Assembly: GCA_005503215.1 (NCBI GenBank)
Contig: SCNS01000007.1
Coordinates: forward strand, 62,001 to 126,000
Direction: 5' to 3'
Length of the DNA stretch: 64,000 nucleotides
Source: Sphingomonadaceae bacterium 3R27C6
GTDB lineage: Bacteria; Pseudomonadota; Alphaproteobacteria; Sphingomonadales; Sphingomonadaceae
Part shown: positions 1 through 7,780 of the stretch, in pieces
Layout: each line of letters opens with the position of its first letter
How positions within the stretch are numbered: position 1 is the first letter of the stretch
Position numbers and translations under genes: made by a program
Notes under the pieces: generated by a model
Seen by the model: only the letters and a program-made list of their open reading frames with translations
Database searches by the model: none
Told to the model about the DNA's origin: nothing

Positions 1-2
1 GG

Positions 3-1394
3 CTCGCCGACATCTACGCGCCGCACGTCAATTTCGTCGCACGCATGAGCACGCCGGGGGGCCACGGCGCCGATTGGGCCGACACCAACACCACCAAATG
101 GGTGGCGACCGCCGAGAGCGCGCGGCGCGAGGTGCAGGCGCTTCAGGCTTATCGGCCCGACCATATCAAGGCGTTCGCCGACGGCTGGCGCTATGGCCAG
201 CTGCCCGAGGAAACCTCGATGAACGTCGAGACGCTCGCTGCAATTGCCGACGAGGCGCACAAGCATGGCCAACGCGTCCTCACCCACACGGTGACAGTCG
301 AGCGCGGCAAGCTCGCGGCGCAAGCCGGGGTCGATGTGATCGCGCACAGCATCCAGGACGCGGTGCTCGACGCCGACGCGATCGCCCGGATCAAGAAGGC
401 GGGGACATTTTACGCCCCGACGCTCGCCATCTATCAGCTCAAGCCCGACGAGATCGGACCGGGGCGCAAGGACGACGCCGCGACGCGCCAGCGCATCCGC
501 AAATATGGCTTCGCCGAAGAAAATGTCCGCAACTTGTTCGCCGCGGGCGTTCCGATCGCGGTCGGCACCGACGCCGGTATCGGCGGTGCGAAACATGGTT
601 TTTCGACGCTGCAGGAAATGGAATTGCTCGTCGCGGCTGGATTGACGCCGAAGGCGGCGCTGCTCGCCAGCACGTCGAACAGCGCGCTCGCGCTCGGGCT
701 TTCGGGCGACCGCGGCACGATCGAGAAAGGCAAGCGCGCCGATCTCGTCCTCATCGACGGCAAGCCCTGGGAGACGATCGGCGACGTTCACAAGATCGAC
801 CGCGTGTTCGTCGACGGCAAGCTCGTCCATGGCGGCGGCACCAAGCCGCCCGCGGGCAATCTCGCGACCGCGCTGCCCGCTACGCCTGCTGCCGAGCTGA
901 TCGACGATTTCGAGCGGACCGATGGCCGTAGCGCGCTCGACACGCTCCGCCTCGCCGATATGGACGGCGGCGTCGAGCGCTCGTCGGTGGTCACGAACCG
1001 CGTGACGCACACCGGCGGCGGATCGGCGTTCGCCTTCGCGGTGCAGATGTCGCTCAAGGACAAGCCCGAGGGCGGGGTTATCGTTCCGCTCAGTCGCGGT
1101 TCGGTGCGGCCAGTCGATGCGCGCAAGTTCGCCGGCGTCCGTCTCGATATGCGCGGGGCGGGCCGCTACCTGATCGTCGTCAACACCCTAGCGGGCGAGT
1201 GGACCGCGGTGGTCGAGGCGAAGGAGGGCTGGTCCGAATTGCGCGTGCCGTTCACCGCGCTCGTTCCGACGCGGCCCGGTCGCGGCGATGTGCCGTCTTG
1301 GCGCGGCGACGATCTGGTGCAGGTCGGCGTCGTCGTCGAGCGCGAGGGCGGAGCGAGCGCCTGGGGCGAAATCGACAATCTCCGCTTCTACTGA
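3..1394 (+). CDS. Amidohydrolase-family protein with C-terminal CIA30-like domain (5' end missing)
   Basis: The reading frame is open from base 3, so the true start lies outside the window; the ATG at 45 is internal. The visible part is the second half of an amidohydrolase TIM barrel: a TH[TV] segment near base 290, IAHSIQDAV near 340 (barrel histidine) and GTDAGIGG near 560 (the metal-binding aspartate strand). The family hydrolyses C-N bonds such as those of imidazolonepropionate or dipeptides; the substrate cannot be read from this fragment. After about residue 285 there is an extra domain beginning LIDDFERTDG and ending EIDNLRFY, typical of the CIA30/carbohydrate-binding-like beta-sandwich. 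The combination is seen in exported amidohydrolases of sphingomonads. No operon partner is visible downstream. Confidence 0.8.
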   Translation, partial: LADIYAPHVNFVARMSTPGGHGADWADTNTTKWVATAESARREVQALQAYRPDHIKAFADGWRYGQLPEETSMNVETLAAIADEAHKHGQRVLTHTVTVERGKLAAQAGVDVIAHSIQDAVLDADAIARIKKAGTFYAPTLAIYQLKPDEIGPGRKDDAATRQRIRKYGFAEENVRNLFAAGVPIAVGTDAGIGGAKHGFSTLQEMELLVAAGLTPKAALLASTSNSALALGLSGDRGTIEKGKRADLVLIDGKPWETIGDVHKIDRVFVDGKLVHGGGTKPPAGNLATALPATPAAELIDDFERTDGRSALDTLRLADMDGGVERSSVVTNRVTHTGGGSAFAFAVQMSLKDKPEGGVIVPLSRGSVRPVDARKFAGVRLDMRGAGRYLIVVNTLAGEWTAVVEAKEGWSELRVPFTALVPTRPGRGDVPSWRGDDLVQVGVVVEREGGASAWGEIDNLRFY

Positions 1395-2090
1395 CGCCTC
1401 TTTCGCCTCTTTTTCGAAACTCTCTCCCCCGCACCGGACCTACGTTTCCGAACGGAGGCCGCGGTGAACTCCGCACCAGCATCGCGGTGCGCCGCAACGC
1501 CGGTGCGGGCGCTTTCCTCCAGAGCGTTTTGAGCAATTGCTCGACAAGGCGTCTGCGCCGCGCGATCTCGACGCCGCCTGCGATGCCGGCGGGCTGTTCC
1601 GGCTAGACGCTCAGCCGCACATCATTGCGACGCGCTCGCGGCTTTCGATTCTCGGCCAGTTGCTGCGCCATGCTGCGACGCGCGGCGCTTGATTCGCAAC
1701 CTTCCGCGATATCGTCGCCCATGCACGCACCTCTGTCCTGAAAATACGTGGTGGGGTTGGCCGGCTGCGCTGCGTCTCTACCTACGAGGGATGCCTTCCA
1801 GGCCGAATCTAGCGCCCGTCCCCAGCTGAGGAGCCGCTGCTTGCCATGACGCGAAACTGTGCTTCCAACCGTCCCTTGCGAGGATTTGTTTCGGGACTAA
1901 GACGGCAGCGGCTCGTCTTGGCATCTCTGCCGTCGGCGCCGTGCAGACGCACGTCGTCATCAAACTGCTGTTCAACGCCATCGATCTGGGCGCGGGTCTC
2001 GGGAGGCGCTGACGCCGCCGCCAGCGCTGATGCGGGTCCGCGTACAGAGTCGGAACCTCGGCCGGGCAAGCGTCCGCCTGCGCCGCCGGA
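1395..2090. other. About 700 bp with no recognisable intact gene
   Basis: Nothing here has a recognisable intact protein. On the plus strand, an open segment ending at about 1692 (residues like LLDKASAPRDL, then IIATRSRLSILGQLL, ending ATRGA) reads like the C-terminus of a real but unidentified protein without a start or N-terminal domain, so it may be a remnant. The rest has stop codons in all frames or low-quality arginine-rich frames typical of non-coding readings of GC-rich DNA. It probably represents decayed sequence between the amidohydrolase and the sulfur operon. Confidence 0.4.
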
Positions 2091-2094
2091 CCTA

Positions 2095-2672
2095 AGCTGG
2101 CCCGAATTCCGCTCGCGGCTCGCGCTCGCGGCGATCTACGCGCCGGTGCTGATCTTCGGCCACGCCAATTTCTTCCGCGGCGCGGCGGGCGGGGTCAAGC
2201 TCCCTTCAGCATGCTGCTCGAGGATATGATCACCGCCTTCCTCGATTATGGCCTCAGCCAAATCATTGTCTGCAATGGACATTCGACTAACGCGCCGCTG
2301 ATGGCGCAGGTCGCACAGGCGATCCGCAGCAAGCGCGGCCATGGCGCCTACCCCGTCACTTCGGTCGGGCCGCACCTCACGCCCGAGCTGATGCGAATGG
2401 ACGCCGCGCGGCCCGCGGCACGGTCGAGCGCCTTCGGTCTTCCGCGGACGAGCCAGATCTCGGGCGCGATGTTCGGCGAGTTCGAGGTGGCATTGCCGCT
2501 CGACGTCACCGAAGTCGCCTCGAACGGGGTCGGGCAGGGCGATCCCGCGCTCGCTTCGGCCGATGCCGACGCGCGCTTCTCCGAATGGAGTATCGGCGCG
2601 ATTGCAGACTTCGCCGCTCATTTCCGGCGCCGCGACGCGGCGCGACCGCATCTCTGGCCGCTGCCGTCATGA
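2095..2672 (+). pseudogene. Creatininase-family amidohydrolase remnant
   Basis: The frame from 2211 reads LLEDMITAFLDYGLSQIIVCNGHSTN followed by APLMAQVAQAIR and later EFEVALPLDVTEVASNGV. The NGHSTN signature after a hydrophobic strand is that of the creatininase family (metal-dependent creatinine amidohydrolases). The N-terminal half with the first metal ligands (a PxGxxEQHGPHLP-type motif) is absent. A possible piece of it (LSWPEFRSRLALAAIYAPVLI) lies just upstream in another frame at 2095-2160, pointing to at least one frameshift plus a deletion. The stop codon at 2670-2672 overlaps the ATG of the next gene, so this may be the ruined first gene of the downstream operon. Function is presumed lost. 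Confidence 0.55.
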
Positions 2673-3607
2673 GCGCGGCGGATGTCCTAGGCGACGACCC
2701 CGCGCTGGCCGCGGCCACCGCACAGCTCGGGGCGGTGCCAAAAGGCGCGGCATCGGTACGCGCCTTCTTCGACCCTGCAACCTCGACGATCAGCTATGTC
2801 GTCCACGATCCCGCCACGATGCGCGGCGCGGTGATCGACAGTGTGCTCGATTATGAGGCGGCTGCGGGGCGGACCTCGACCGCGTCGGCCGAAGCGATCG
2901 CCGAGCATGCGCGCGCCGCGGGCATTACGGTCGACTGGCTGCTCGAGACGCACGCGCATGCCGATCATCTTTCGGCGGCGCCTTGGCTCAAGAACCGGCT
3001 TGGCGGTGCGATCGCGATCGGCGAGCATATCCGCGACGTGCAGGCAGTGTTCGGCAACATCTTCAACGCCGGACCCGATTTCCGGCGCGACGGATCCGAT
3101 TTCGACCGCCTCTGGTCGGACGGCGACCGCTTCGCGATCGGCGAACTGCCGATCACCGTGCTCCACGTCCCTGGCCATACGCCGGCGTGCGTCGCCTATG
3201 CGATCGGCGATGTCGTCTTCGTGGGCGACACGATGTTCATGCCCGACTACGGATCGGCGCGCGCCGATTTTCCGGGCGGCGATGCGCAGACCCTTTTCAG
3301 ATCGCTGCGCCGCATTCTCGAACTCCCCGGCGCAACGCCGCTCTTCCTATGCCACGACTATCTGACCGCCGAGCGGCGCGAGCATCGCTGGGAAACCAGC
3401 GTCGCCGAGCAGCGCGCCGCCAACGTCCACGCCCGCGACGGAATTTCCGAGGATGAGTTCGTCGAGCGCCGCCGCGCGCGCGACGCCGAACTCGCGATGC
3501 CGGTGCTGCTGCTGCCGTCGGTGCAGGTCAATATGCGCGCGGGCCGCCTGCCGCCCGCCGAGGACAATGGCGTCGCCTACCTCAAGATACCGGTCGACCG
3601 GCTTTGA
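2669..3607 (+). CDS. MBL-fold metallo-hydrolase, persulfide dioxygenase-like (312 aa)
   Basis: A metallo-beta-lactamase-fold protein of the ETHE1/Blh type, which oxidises glutathione persulfide to sulfite in the cytoplasm. Metal ligands are visible in order: THAHADH, the HVPGHTPAC strand, VGDTMFMPDYGSARADF and LCHDY. The chosen start at 2669 removes 28 arginine-rich residues of the longer frame and places the ATG across the previous stop (ATGA). It is followed 31 bp later by the SQR fusion and then a TauE exporter, an arrangement matching sulfide/persulfide detoxification operons: SQR makes persulfide, this enzyme oxidises it, and the exporter removes sulfite. The C-terminal extension ending KIPVDRL suits the longer Blh-like subgroup. 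Substrate assignment is by family and context. Confidence 0.85.
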   Translation: MSAADVLGDDPALAAATAQLGAVPKGAASVRAFFDPATSTISYVVHDPATMRGAVIDSVLDYEAAAGRTSTASAEAIAEHARAAGITVDWLLETHAHADHLSAAPWLKNRLGGAIAIGEHIRDVQAVFGNIFNAGPDFRRDGSDFDRLWSDGDRFAIGELPITVLHVPGHTPACVAYAIGDVVFVGDTMFMPDYGSARADFPGGDAQTLFRSLRRILELPGATPLFLCHDYLTAERREHRWETSVAEQRAANVHARDGISEDEFVERRRARDAELAMPVLLLPSVQVNMRAGRLPPAEDNGVAYLKIPVDRL

Positions 3608-3638
3608 GCGCCGGCGCCCTTTCACGAACGGAGAGATT

Positions 3639-5219
3639 ATGACCATCAGGACCCTGACCCCGGCGCTCAGCGTGTCGCCGCAGATCGACCCGGCGGACGT
3701 GGCCGCGCTCGCGGCCTCGGGTTTCCGCTCGATCGTCTGCACCCGTCCCGACGGCGAAGAGGCGGGCCAGCCGACGGCGGCTGCGGTCGCGGCGGCGGCC
3801 GAGGCGCAGGGCGTCCGTTTCCTTCACATCCCGGTCGTATCGGGCACGATTGACGAGAGCGATGCCGCCGCGATGGCACGCGCGCTCGCCGAACTGCCGG
3901 GTCCGGTGCTTGCCTATTGCCGCTCGGGCGCGCGCTCGGAGCAGCTCGCGGCGATGACTGCGGCGCGCGGCGAAGGCGGCGGGATTGCGCGCTACGACAT
4001 TCTCGTGATCGGCGGCGGCAGCGCGGGGATAGCTACCGCCGCGAGCATCCTGCGGCGCCGCCCGGACGTGTCGCTCGCGATCGTCGAGCCGAGCGAGGAT
4101 CATTATTACCAGCCGGGCTGGACGATGGTCGGCGGCGGTGTTTTCGCCCCCGAGGTCACGCGGCGCGGCGAGGCTGGGCTGATTCCGGCGGGCGCCGAAT
4201 GGATCCGCGCCGCCGCCGCGTCCTTCGATCCCGCGAACGACCGGGTCACGCTCGCCGACGGGCGCGTGATCGGCTACCGCGCGCTCATCGTCTGCCCGGG
4301 GCTCAAGCTCGACTGGGAGGCGATCCCCGGCCTGGCAGCGGCGCTCGGCAGCGGCGGCGTCACCTCCAACTATCGCTACGACCTGGCGCCCTATACCGAC
4401 CGGCTCGTGCGCCGGTTCCGCGGCGGCCGCGCGCTCTTCACCCAGCCGCCGATGCCGATCAAATGCGCCGGCGCGCCGCAGAAGGCGATGTATCTCTCGT
4501 GCCATCGGTGGGAGCGCGCGGGGGTGCTCGGCCAAGCCGACGTCCAGTTCCACAATGCCACGCCTGCGCTGTTCGGGGTCGCTGCCTATGTTCCGGCGCT
4601 CGAAGCCTATATCGCGCGCTACGGCATCGACCTGCAGCTTGAATCGCGCCTCGTGTCGATCGATGGCGCGGCCAAGGTCGCGCTGTTCGAGCAGCGCCGC
4701 GGCGATACGGTCCGCCGCGTCGAGGAACGCTTCGACATGATCCATGTGGTGCCGCCGCAGGTCGCGCCCGATTTTATCGCGGCGAGCCCGCTCGCGGCGC
4801 CCTCGGGCTTCGTTGCGGTCGACGAGACGACGCTGCGCCACCCCGACCATGCCAATGTCTTCACGCTCGGCGATGTCGCCGCGACGACCAACGCCAAGAC
4901 TGCGGCGGCGGCGCGCAAGCAGGCGCCCGTCGTTGCGCTGAACGTGCTCGCCGCGCTCGACGGTGCAGCGCCGGTGGCGGCCTATGACGGCTATGGCAGC
5001 TGCCCGCTTACGGTCGAGGCGGGCAAGGTCATCCTCGCCGAATTCGGCTATGGCGGCAAGCTGCTACCGACCTTCCCCAAATGGCTGATCGAGGGCACGC
5101 GGCCGTCGCGTCTTTCGTGGTTGCTCAAGGCGAAGATCCTGCCGCCACTCTATTGGCACGGCATGCTTCGCGGCCGCGAATGGCTCGCTGCGCCCGCGCG
5201 GATCGGCGAGGGCGGGTGA
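3639..5219 (+). CDS. Bifunctional tyrosine-phosphatase-like (DUF442)/sulfide:quinone oxidoreductase-like flavoprotein (526 aa)
   Basis: Residues 1 to about 115 form a DUF442 (TIGR01244) phosphatase-like domain with the loop YCRSGARS, carrying the Cys and Arg of a CX5R-type active site. From about residue 122 an FAD-binding domain starts (YDILVIGGGSAGIAT) and continues as a sulfide:quinone oxidoreductase-type protein with YYQPGWTMVGGG, PPMPIKCAGAPQKAMYLSC (two conserved cysteines) and a late FAD strand VFTLGDVAATTNAKTAAAARKQ. SQRs oxidise sulfide to persulfide or polysulfide and reduce quinone at the inner membrane. The ATG at 3639 follows ACGGAGAG; the longer upstream frame overlaps the previous gene and is not used. 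The same fusion is known from other proteobacteria. It overlaps tauE by 4 bp. Confidence 0.9.
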   Translation: MTIRTLTPALSVSPQIDPADVAALAASGFRSIVCTRPDGEEAGQPTAAAVAAAAEAQGVRFLHIPVVSGTIDESDAAAMARALAELPGPVLAYCRSGARSEQLAAMTAARGEGGGIARYDILVIGGGSAGIATAASILRRRPDVSLAIVEPSEDHYYQPGWTMVGGGVFAPEVTRRGEAGLIPAGAEWIRAAAASFDPANDRVTLADGRVIGYRALIVCPGLKLDWEAIPGLAAALGSGGVTSNYRYDLAPYTDRLVRRFRGGRALFTQPPMPIKCAGAPQKAMYLSCHRWERAGVLGQADVQFHNATPALFGVAAYVPALEAYIARYGIDLQLESRLVSIDGAAKVALFEQRRGDTVRRVEERFDMIHVVPPQVAPDFIAASPLAAPSGFVAVDETTLRHPDHANVFTLGDVAATTNAKTAAAARKQAPVVALNVLAALDGAAPVAAYDGYGSCPLTVEAGKVILAEFGYGGKLLPTFPKWLIEGTRPSRLSWLLKAKILPPLYWHGMLRGREWLAAPARIGEGG

Positions 5220-5995
5220 GCCTCGACACTGCCCAATATCTGCTTGGCGCGCTGTCGGGCGGGATCGTCGGCTTCACGCTCGGGCTCGTCGGCGGCGGCG
5301 GGTCGATTCTCGCGGTGCCGCTGATGGTCTATCTCGTCGGGGTCGGGAGCCCGCATGTCGCGATCGGGACGAGCGCGCTCGCGGTCGCCGCCAATGCCGC
5401 CTCGGGTCTTGCACAGCATGCACGCGCCGGGACCGTCAAATGGCGCTGCGGCTTTCTCTATGCGGGAAGCGGCATCGTCGGTGCGCTGGCAGGCTCGACG
5501 CTTGGAAAGGCGATCGACGGGCAGAAATTGCTCTTCCTCTTCGCGCTGCTGATGCTTGTCGTCGGCGGGTTTATGCTGCGCGGGCGAAACAATCCGGGCA
5601 TCGAAGGTGCCGCCTGCAATCGCCACAATGCTCCCAAGGTGCTTGGGTTCGGGCTCGGCACCGGTGGCTTTTCCGGTTTCTTCGGCATCGGCGGCGGCTT
5701 CCTGATCGTGCCGGGGCTGATCGCTTCGACGAATATGCCGATCCTCAATGCGGTCGGCACGAGTCTCGTCGCAGTGACCGCCTTCGGGCTGACCACTGCG
5801 CTCAACTATGCGGTGTCTGGGCTGGTCGACTGGACGCTGGCGGGCGTCTTCATCGCGGGTGGCATGCTCGGCGGGGTGGCCGGAACACGCTATGCCCGGA
5901 TCCTCTCGGGCAAGGGCATGCTTACCACGGTGTTCGCGTGCCTGATTTTCACGGTCGCAGCTTACATGCTCTGGCATAGCGCTTCCGCGCTCTGA
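5216..5995 (+). CDS. TauE/SafE-family sulfite or sulfur-compound exporter (259 aa)
   Basis: An integral membrane protein with about eight hydrophobic segments and the two internal repeats typical of TauE/SafE (PF01925), each starting with a glycine-rich loop: GFTLGLVGGGGSILAVPL and GFFGIGGGFLIVPGL. The family exports sulfite, sulfoacetate and related anions across the inner membrane. The start is GTG at 5216, inside the GTGA overlap with the SQR fusion; this fits translational coupling and avoids a non-membrane N-terminal tail read from the upstream ATG. As the last gene of the sulfur operon its likely job is export of the sulfite produced by persulfide oxidation, which is inference from context. 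Confidence 0.85.
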   Translation: MSLDTAQYLLGALSGGIVGFTLGLVGGGGSILAVPLMVYLVGVGSPHVAIGTSALAVAANAASGLAQHARAGTVKWRCGFLYAGSGIVGALAGSTLGKAIDGQKLLFLFALLMLVVGGFMLRGRNNPGIEGAACNRHNAPKVLGFGLGTGGFSGFFGIGGGFLIVPGLIASTNMPILNAVGTSLVAVTAFGLTTALNYAVSGLVDWTLAGVFIAGGMLGGVAGTRYARILSGKGMLTTVFACLIFTVAAYMLWHSASAL

Positions 5996-6010
5996 CCGTC
6001 GGAGATTATC

Positions 6011-6069
6011 GTGCCGGGGCGAGGCCGCCGGTTGAGACCGGGCGGCGTAAGAAGCCTGTCGCCCGGCAC
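6011..6069. terminator. Imperfect long hairpin between convergent genes
   Basis: GTGCCGGGGCGA at 6011 pairs with TCGCCCGGCAC at 6059-6069 with one bulge, and an inner GC-rich stem (GCCGCCGGT/ACCGGGCGGC) extends it. It lies 16 bp after the tauE stop and before the stop of the converging CusF-like gene, so it can serve both directions. There is no clear T tract. Confidence 0.45.
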
Positions 6070-6085
6070 CGCGATCTTCCCGGGT

Positions 6086-6454
6086 TCAGGGTTTCGTCGT
6101 CCCCGTTTTTGCGATCTGCGTCACGACGCCTGCCTTGCCGTCCCAGTCGAGTTCGAACGCGACACGGTCGCCGACGGCAATATCCTTCAGAATTTTAGGG
6201 TTCGCGGAGAAGCCCATCGTCATCGCCGGCCATTCGAGCGCGGCGATGGGGCCGTGATCGAGCGTCACGCTGCCGGCGGTCGCATCGATCGCCGTCACTG
6301 TTCCCTAGGCCTTGCCATGCCGTGTTTCCGCAGCAGGTATGGCCGTATCCTTTGTCGATGCACCGTTCGTTGCAACGGCATCCTCTTGTTTGCCGCACCC
6401 CGCGATTGTCGCGGCGAGGGTCAAGGCCAGCACGGCGTTAAGGGACTCCTTCAT
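6086..6454 (-). pseudogene. CusF-like copper-binding lipoprotein gene with an in-frame TAG stop
   Basis: Reading from an ATG at 6454 (preceded by AAAGGAGA) gives a lipoprotein signal with lipobox TIAGC, a short linker, then a TAG at codon 50 (bases 6307-6305), after which the same frame continues GTVTAIDATAGSVTLDHGPI and WPAMTMGF to a stop at 6086. WPAMTM with the preceding His is the Cu(I)/Ag(I) site of CusF. The intact paralogue at 15687-16061 has the same layout and reads through the equivalent position (KGTGTVTAID), so a single nonsense change separates this copy from function. A short ATG-initiated product from 6298 would contain the Cu-binding fold but no export signal. Expression from that ATG or stop suppression cannot be excluded. 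Confidence 0.8.
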
Positions 6455-6592
6455 GGCACTTCTCCTTTGATTGAATTCGGATCGGGACGTCTCGCCCGCA
6501 TGAGCAAATAGGCGTCACCTCAAGGTTTGTGCGCCAGACAACGAATTCACGGACATGTGTGGAACTTCCGAAGGTTGGGTGCCTTAGCGACC

Positions 6593-6877
6593 TCAAATTA
6601 GCGCGAGTTCAACCCTGCGTCCCACGACAGCTGCTGCGCGCTGCAAGGTTTCGATCGTCACATTGCCATCGGTAGGGTCAAGTATGCGGTCGACCTGTGT
6701 CCTGCTGGTGTGCATCAGCAGCGCCAGTCGCTTCTTGCTGAGCTTGCGCTCGCGCATCGCCTCGGCGAGTTGCCACGCGATAACTTCCTTGATGGCCTTG
6801 GCCTGGAATTCCGCAAGGACTCCTTCCTCCTCAAGGAAGCTGTCCAGCGTCGGACCACGATGCTTGCTATCAGCCAT
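6593..6877 (-). CDS. HigA-type antitoxin, XRE-like helix-turn-helix protein (94 aa)
   Basis: A small DNA-binding protein with a C-terminal helix-turn-helix of the XRE/HigA kind: LAEAMRERKLSKKRLALLM, then HTSRTQVDRILD and NVTIETLQRAAAVVGR. The start at 6877 (ATGGCTGAT) follows AGAGG by 6 nt and overlaps the last codons of the toxin gene, giving a toxin-first order usual for HigBA loci. The antitoxin would bind and neutralise the toxin and, with it, repress the shared promoter, which carries a palindrome at 7230-7250. Confidence 0.8.
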   Translation of the reverse strand: MADSKHRGPTLDSFLEEEGVLAEFQAKAIKEVIAWQLAEAMRERKLSKKRLALLMHTSRTQVDRILDPTDGNVTIETLQRAAAVVGRRVELALI

Positions 6878-7232
6878 TTTCAACCTCTTTCTGGCGCTTT
6901 CGCGCCAACTTCAAATCAGCCGCGGGCGCCTTCTGCGACTTTTTGATGAACCCGTGCAGCGAGTAAAGTTCACCTTGATGGAAGCAGAACAACACGCGAG
7001 CGATCGTGCTGTCGGGCAAGGACGTCCGCACTTCGAACAGCCCTTTACCCATGGGGCGAACCAACGGCATGCCGACCGGCCAGCGGAACTGGACCCGCTG
7101 TAGGTCCTGCCCAATTTCCCGGCGATCGGCTTCTGAAAGACCAAGCAACCAGTCACGAACGGGTACATTGCCTGCATCGGTCTGGTAAAACACCAGTTCG
7201 ATGCGTTGTGCGGTACCCGATCCCATAGCCAT
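6870..7232 (-). CDS. HigB-type toxin, phage Gp49-like RelE-superfamily protein (120 aa)
   Basis: The sequence RIELVFYQTDAGNVPVRDWL, then KGLFEVRTSLPDSTIARVLF and LHGFIKKSQKAP matches the Gp49/HigB family (DUF891), ribosome-dependent mRNA interferases of the RelE fold. The C-terminal FxKKxxKxP segment is the family hallmark. Several in-frame starts exist; 7232 (MAMGSG) gives the usual family length, while the ATG six bases later is also possible because the promoter palindrome overlaps 7232. The antitoxin gene overlaps its 3' end. Such pairs stabilise accessory DNA, and this one sits among transposon scars. Confidence 0.8.
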   Translation of the reverse strand: MAMGSGTAQRIELVFYQTDAGNVPVRDWLLGLSEADRREIGQDLQRVQFRWPVGMPLVRPMGKGLFEVRTSLPDSTIARVLFCFHQGELYSLHGFIKKSQKAPAADLKLARKRQKEVENG

Positions 7233-7250
7233 TATATGCACCATATAATG
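7230..7250 (-). promoter_or_regulatory. Palindromic operator/promoter of the HigBA-type pair
   Basis: The arms CATTATAT and ATATAATG form a perfect 8-bp inverted repeat around five bases. On the minus strand the sequence contains TATAAT and ends at the first possible toxin start codons. Autorepression by the toxin-antitoxin complex at such a site is the usual arrangement. Binding is inferred. Confidence 0.5.
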
Positions 7251-7257
7251 TACATCG

Positions 7258-7776
7258 TCAAGCTGGCTTTGCCTTGGCGGTAGCGCCTGCATCCTGCCGG
7301 CCCAGAGTGCGATAAACGGTTGGACGCGAAATCGAGAACAGCTCGGCGAGGTCGCTGATCGAGTAATCGCCCGTGTCGTACATCCCGCGCAATTCCTTCT
7401 GCTGCCGATCCGATAGCTTTGGCTTTTTACCCCGTAACTTCCCCTTGGCGCGAGCAACAGCCATGCCTTCCCGGGTCCGCATCCTGATTAGGTCGGCCTC
7501 GAACTCTGCGAAGGTGGCCAGGATCTTGAAAAACAGCTTGCCCATGGGATCGGCGGGATCATGAATGCTGGCGCCAAGCTGCAATTTTACGCCGCGTGTC
7601 GTCAGGGTATCTCCGATTGCCCAGGCATCGGGAACGGAGCGCGCGAGCCTATCGAGTTTGGGCACCACCAGTGTGTGGCCGCCGCGCACTGCTGCGAAGG
7701 CATGATCCAGACCGGGGCGTGCGCGATTGGTCCCAGTGAAGCCGTGATCGGTATAAATTCGATCCGACGAGTGGTT
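7258..7776 (-). pseudogene. Serine resolvase/invertase, N-terminally truncated
   Basis: In one open frame the sequence reads SSDRIYTDHGFTGTNRARPG, continues LVVPKLDRLARSVPDAW and GKLFFKILATFAEFEADLI, and ends in a helix-turn-helix (SISDLAELFSISRPTVYRTL). This is a Tn3-type resolvase lacking about the first 30 residues, including the YARVST segment with the catalytic serine. Homology stops near 7757-7776, just beyond the 3' end of the neighbouring MBL gene (stop at 7781), so the gene was cut when the two segments were joined. A GTG at 7689 could start a shorter protein, but without the nucleophile it could not recombine DNA. It marks a former transposon edge. Confidence 0.75.
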
Positions 7777-7780
7777 CGCG

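Noticed and set aside
1846..2229. 127-codon plus-strand ORF before the creatininase remnant
   Set aside because: Serine/arginine-rich with poor codon use; only its final part hints at creatininase in a shifted frame, so it is not a gene.
3582..4850. Long minus-strand open frame of 422 codons opposite the SQR fusion
   Set aside because: It is arginine/aspartate-rich with no motif, and the plus strand carries a complete well-conserved protein; this is a GC-rich antisense shadow.
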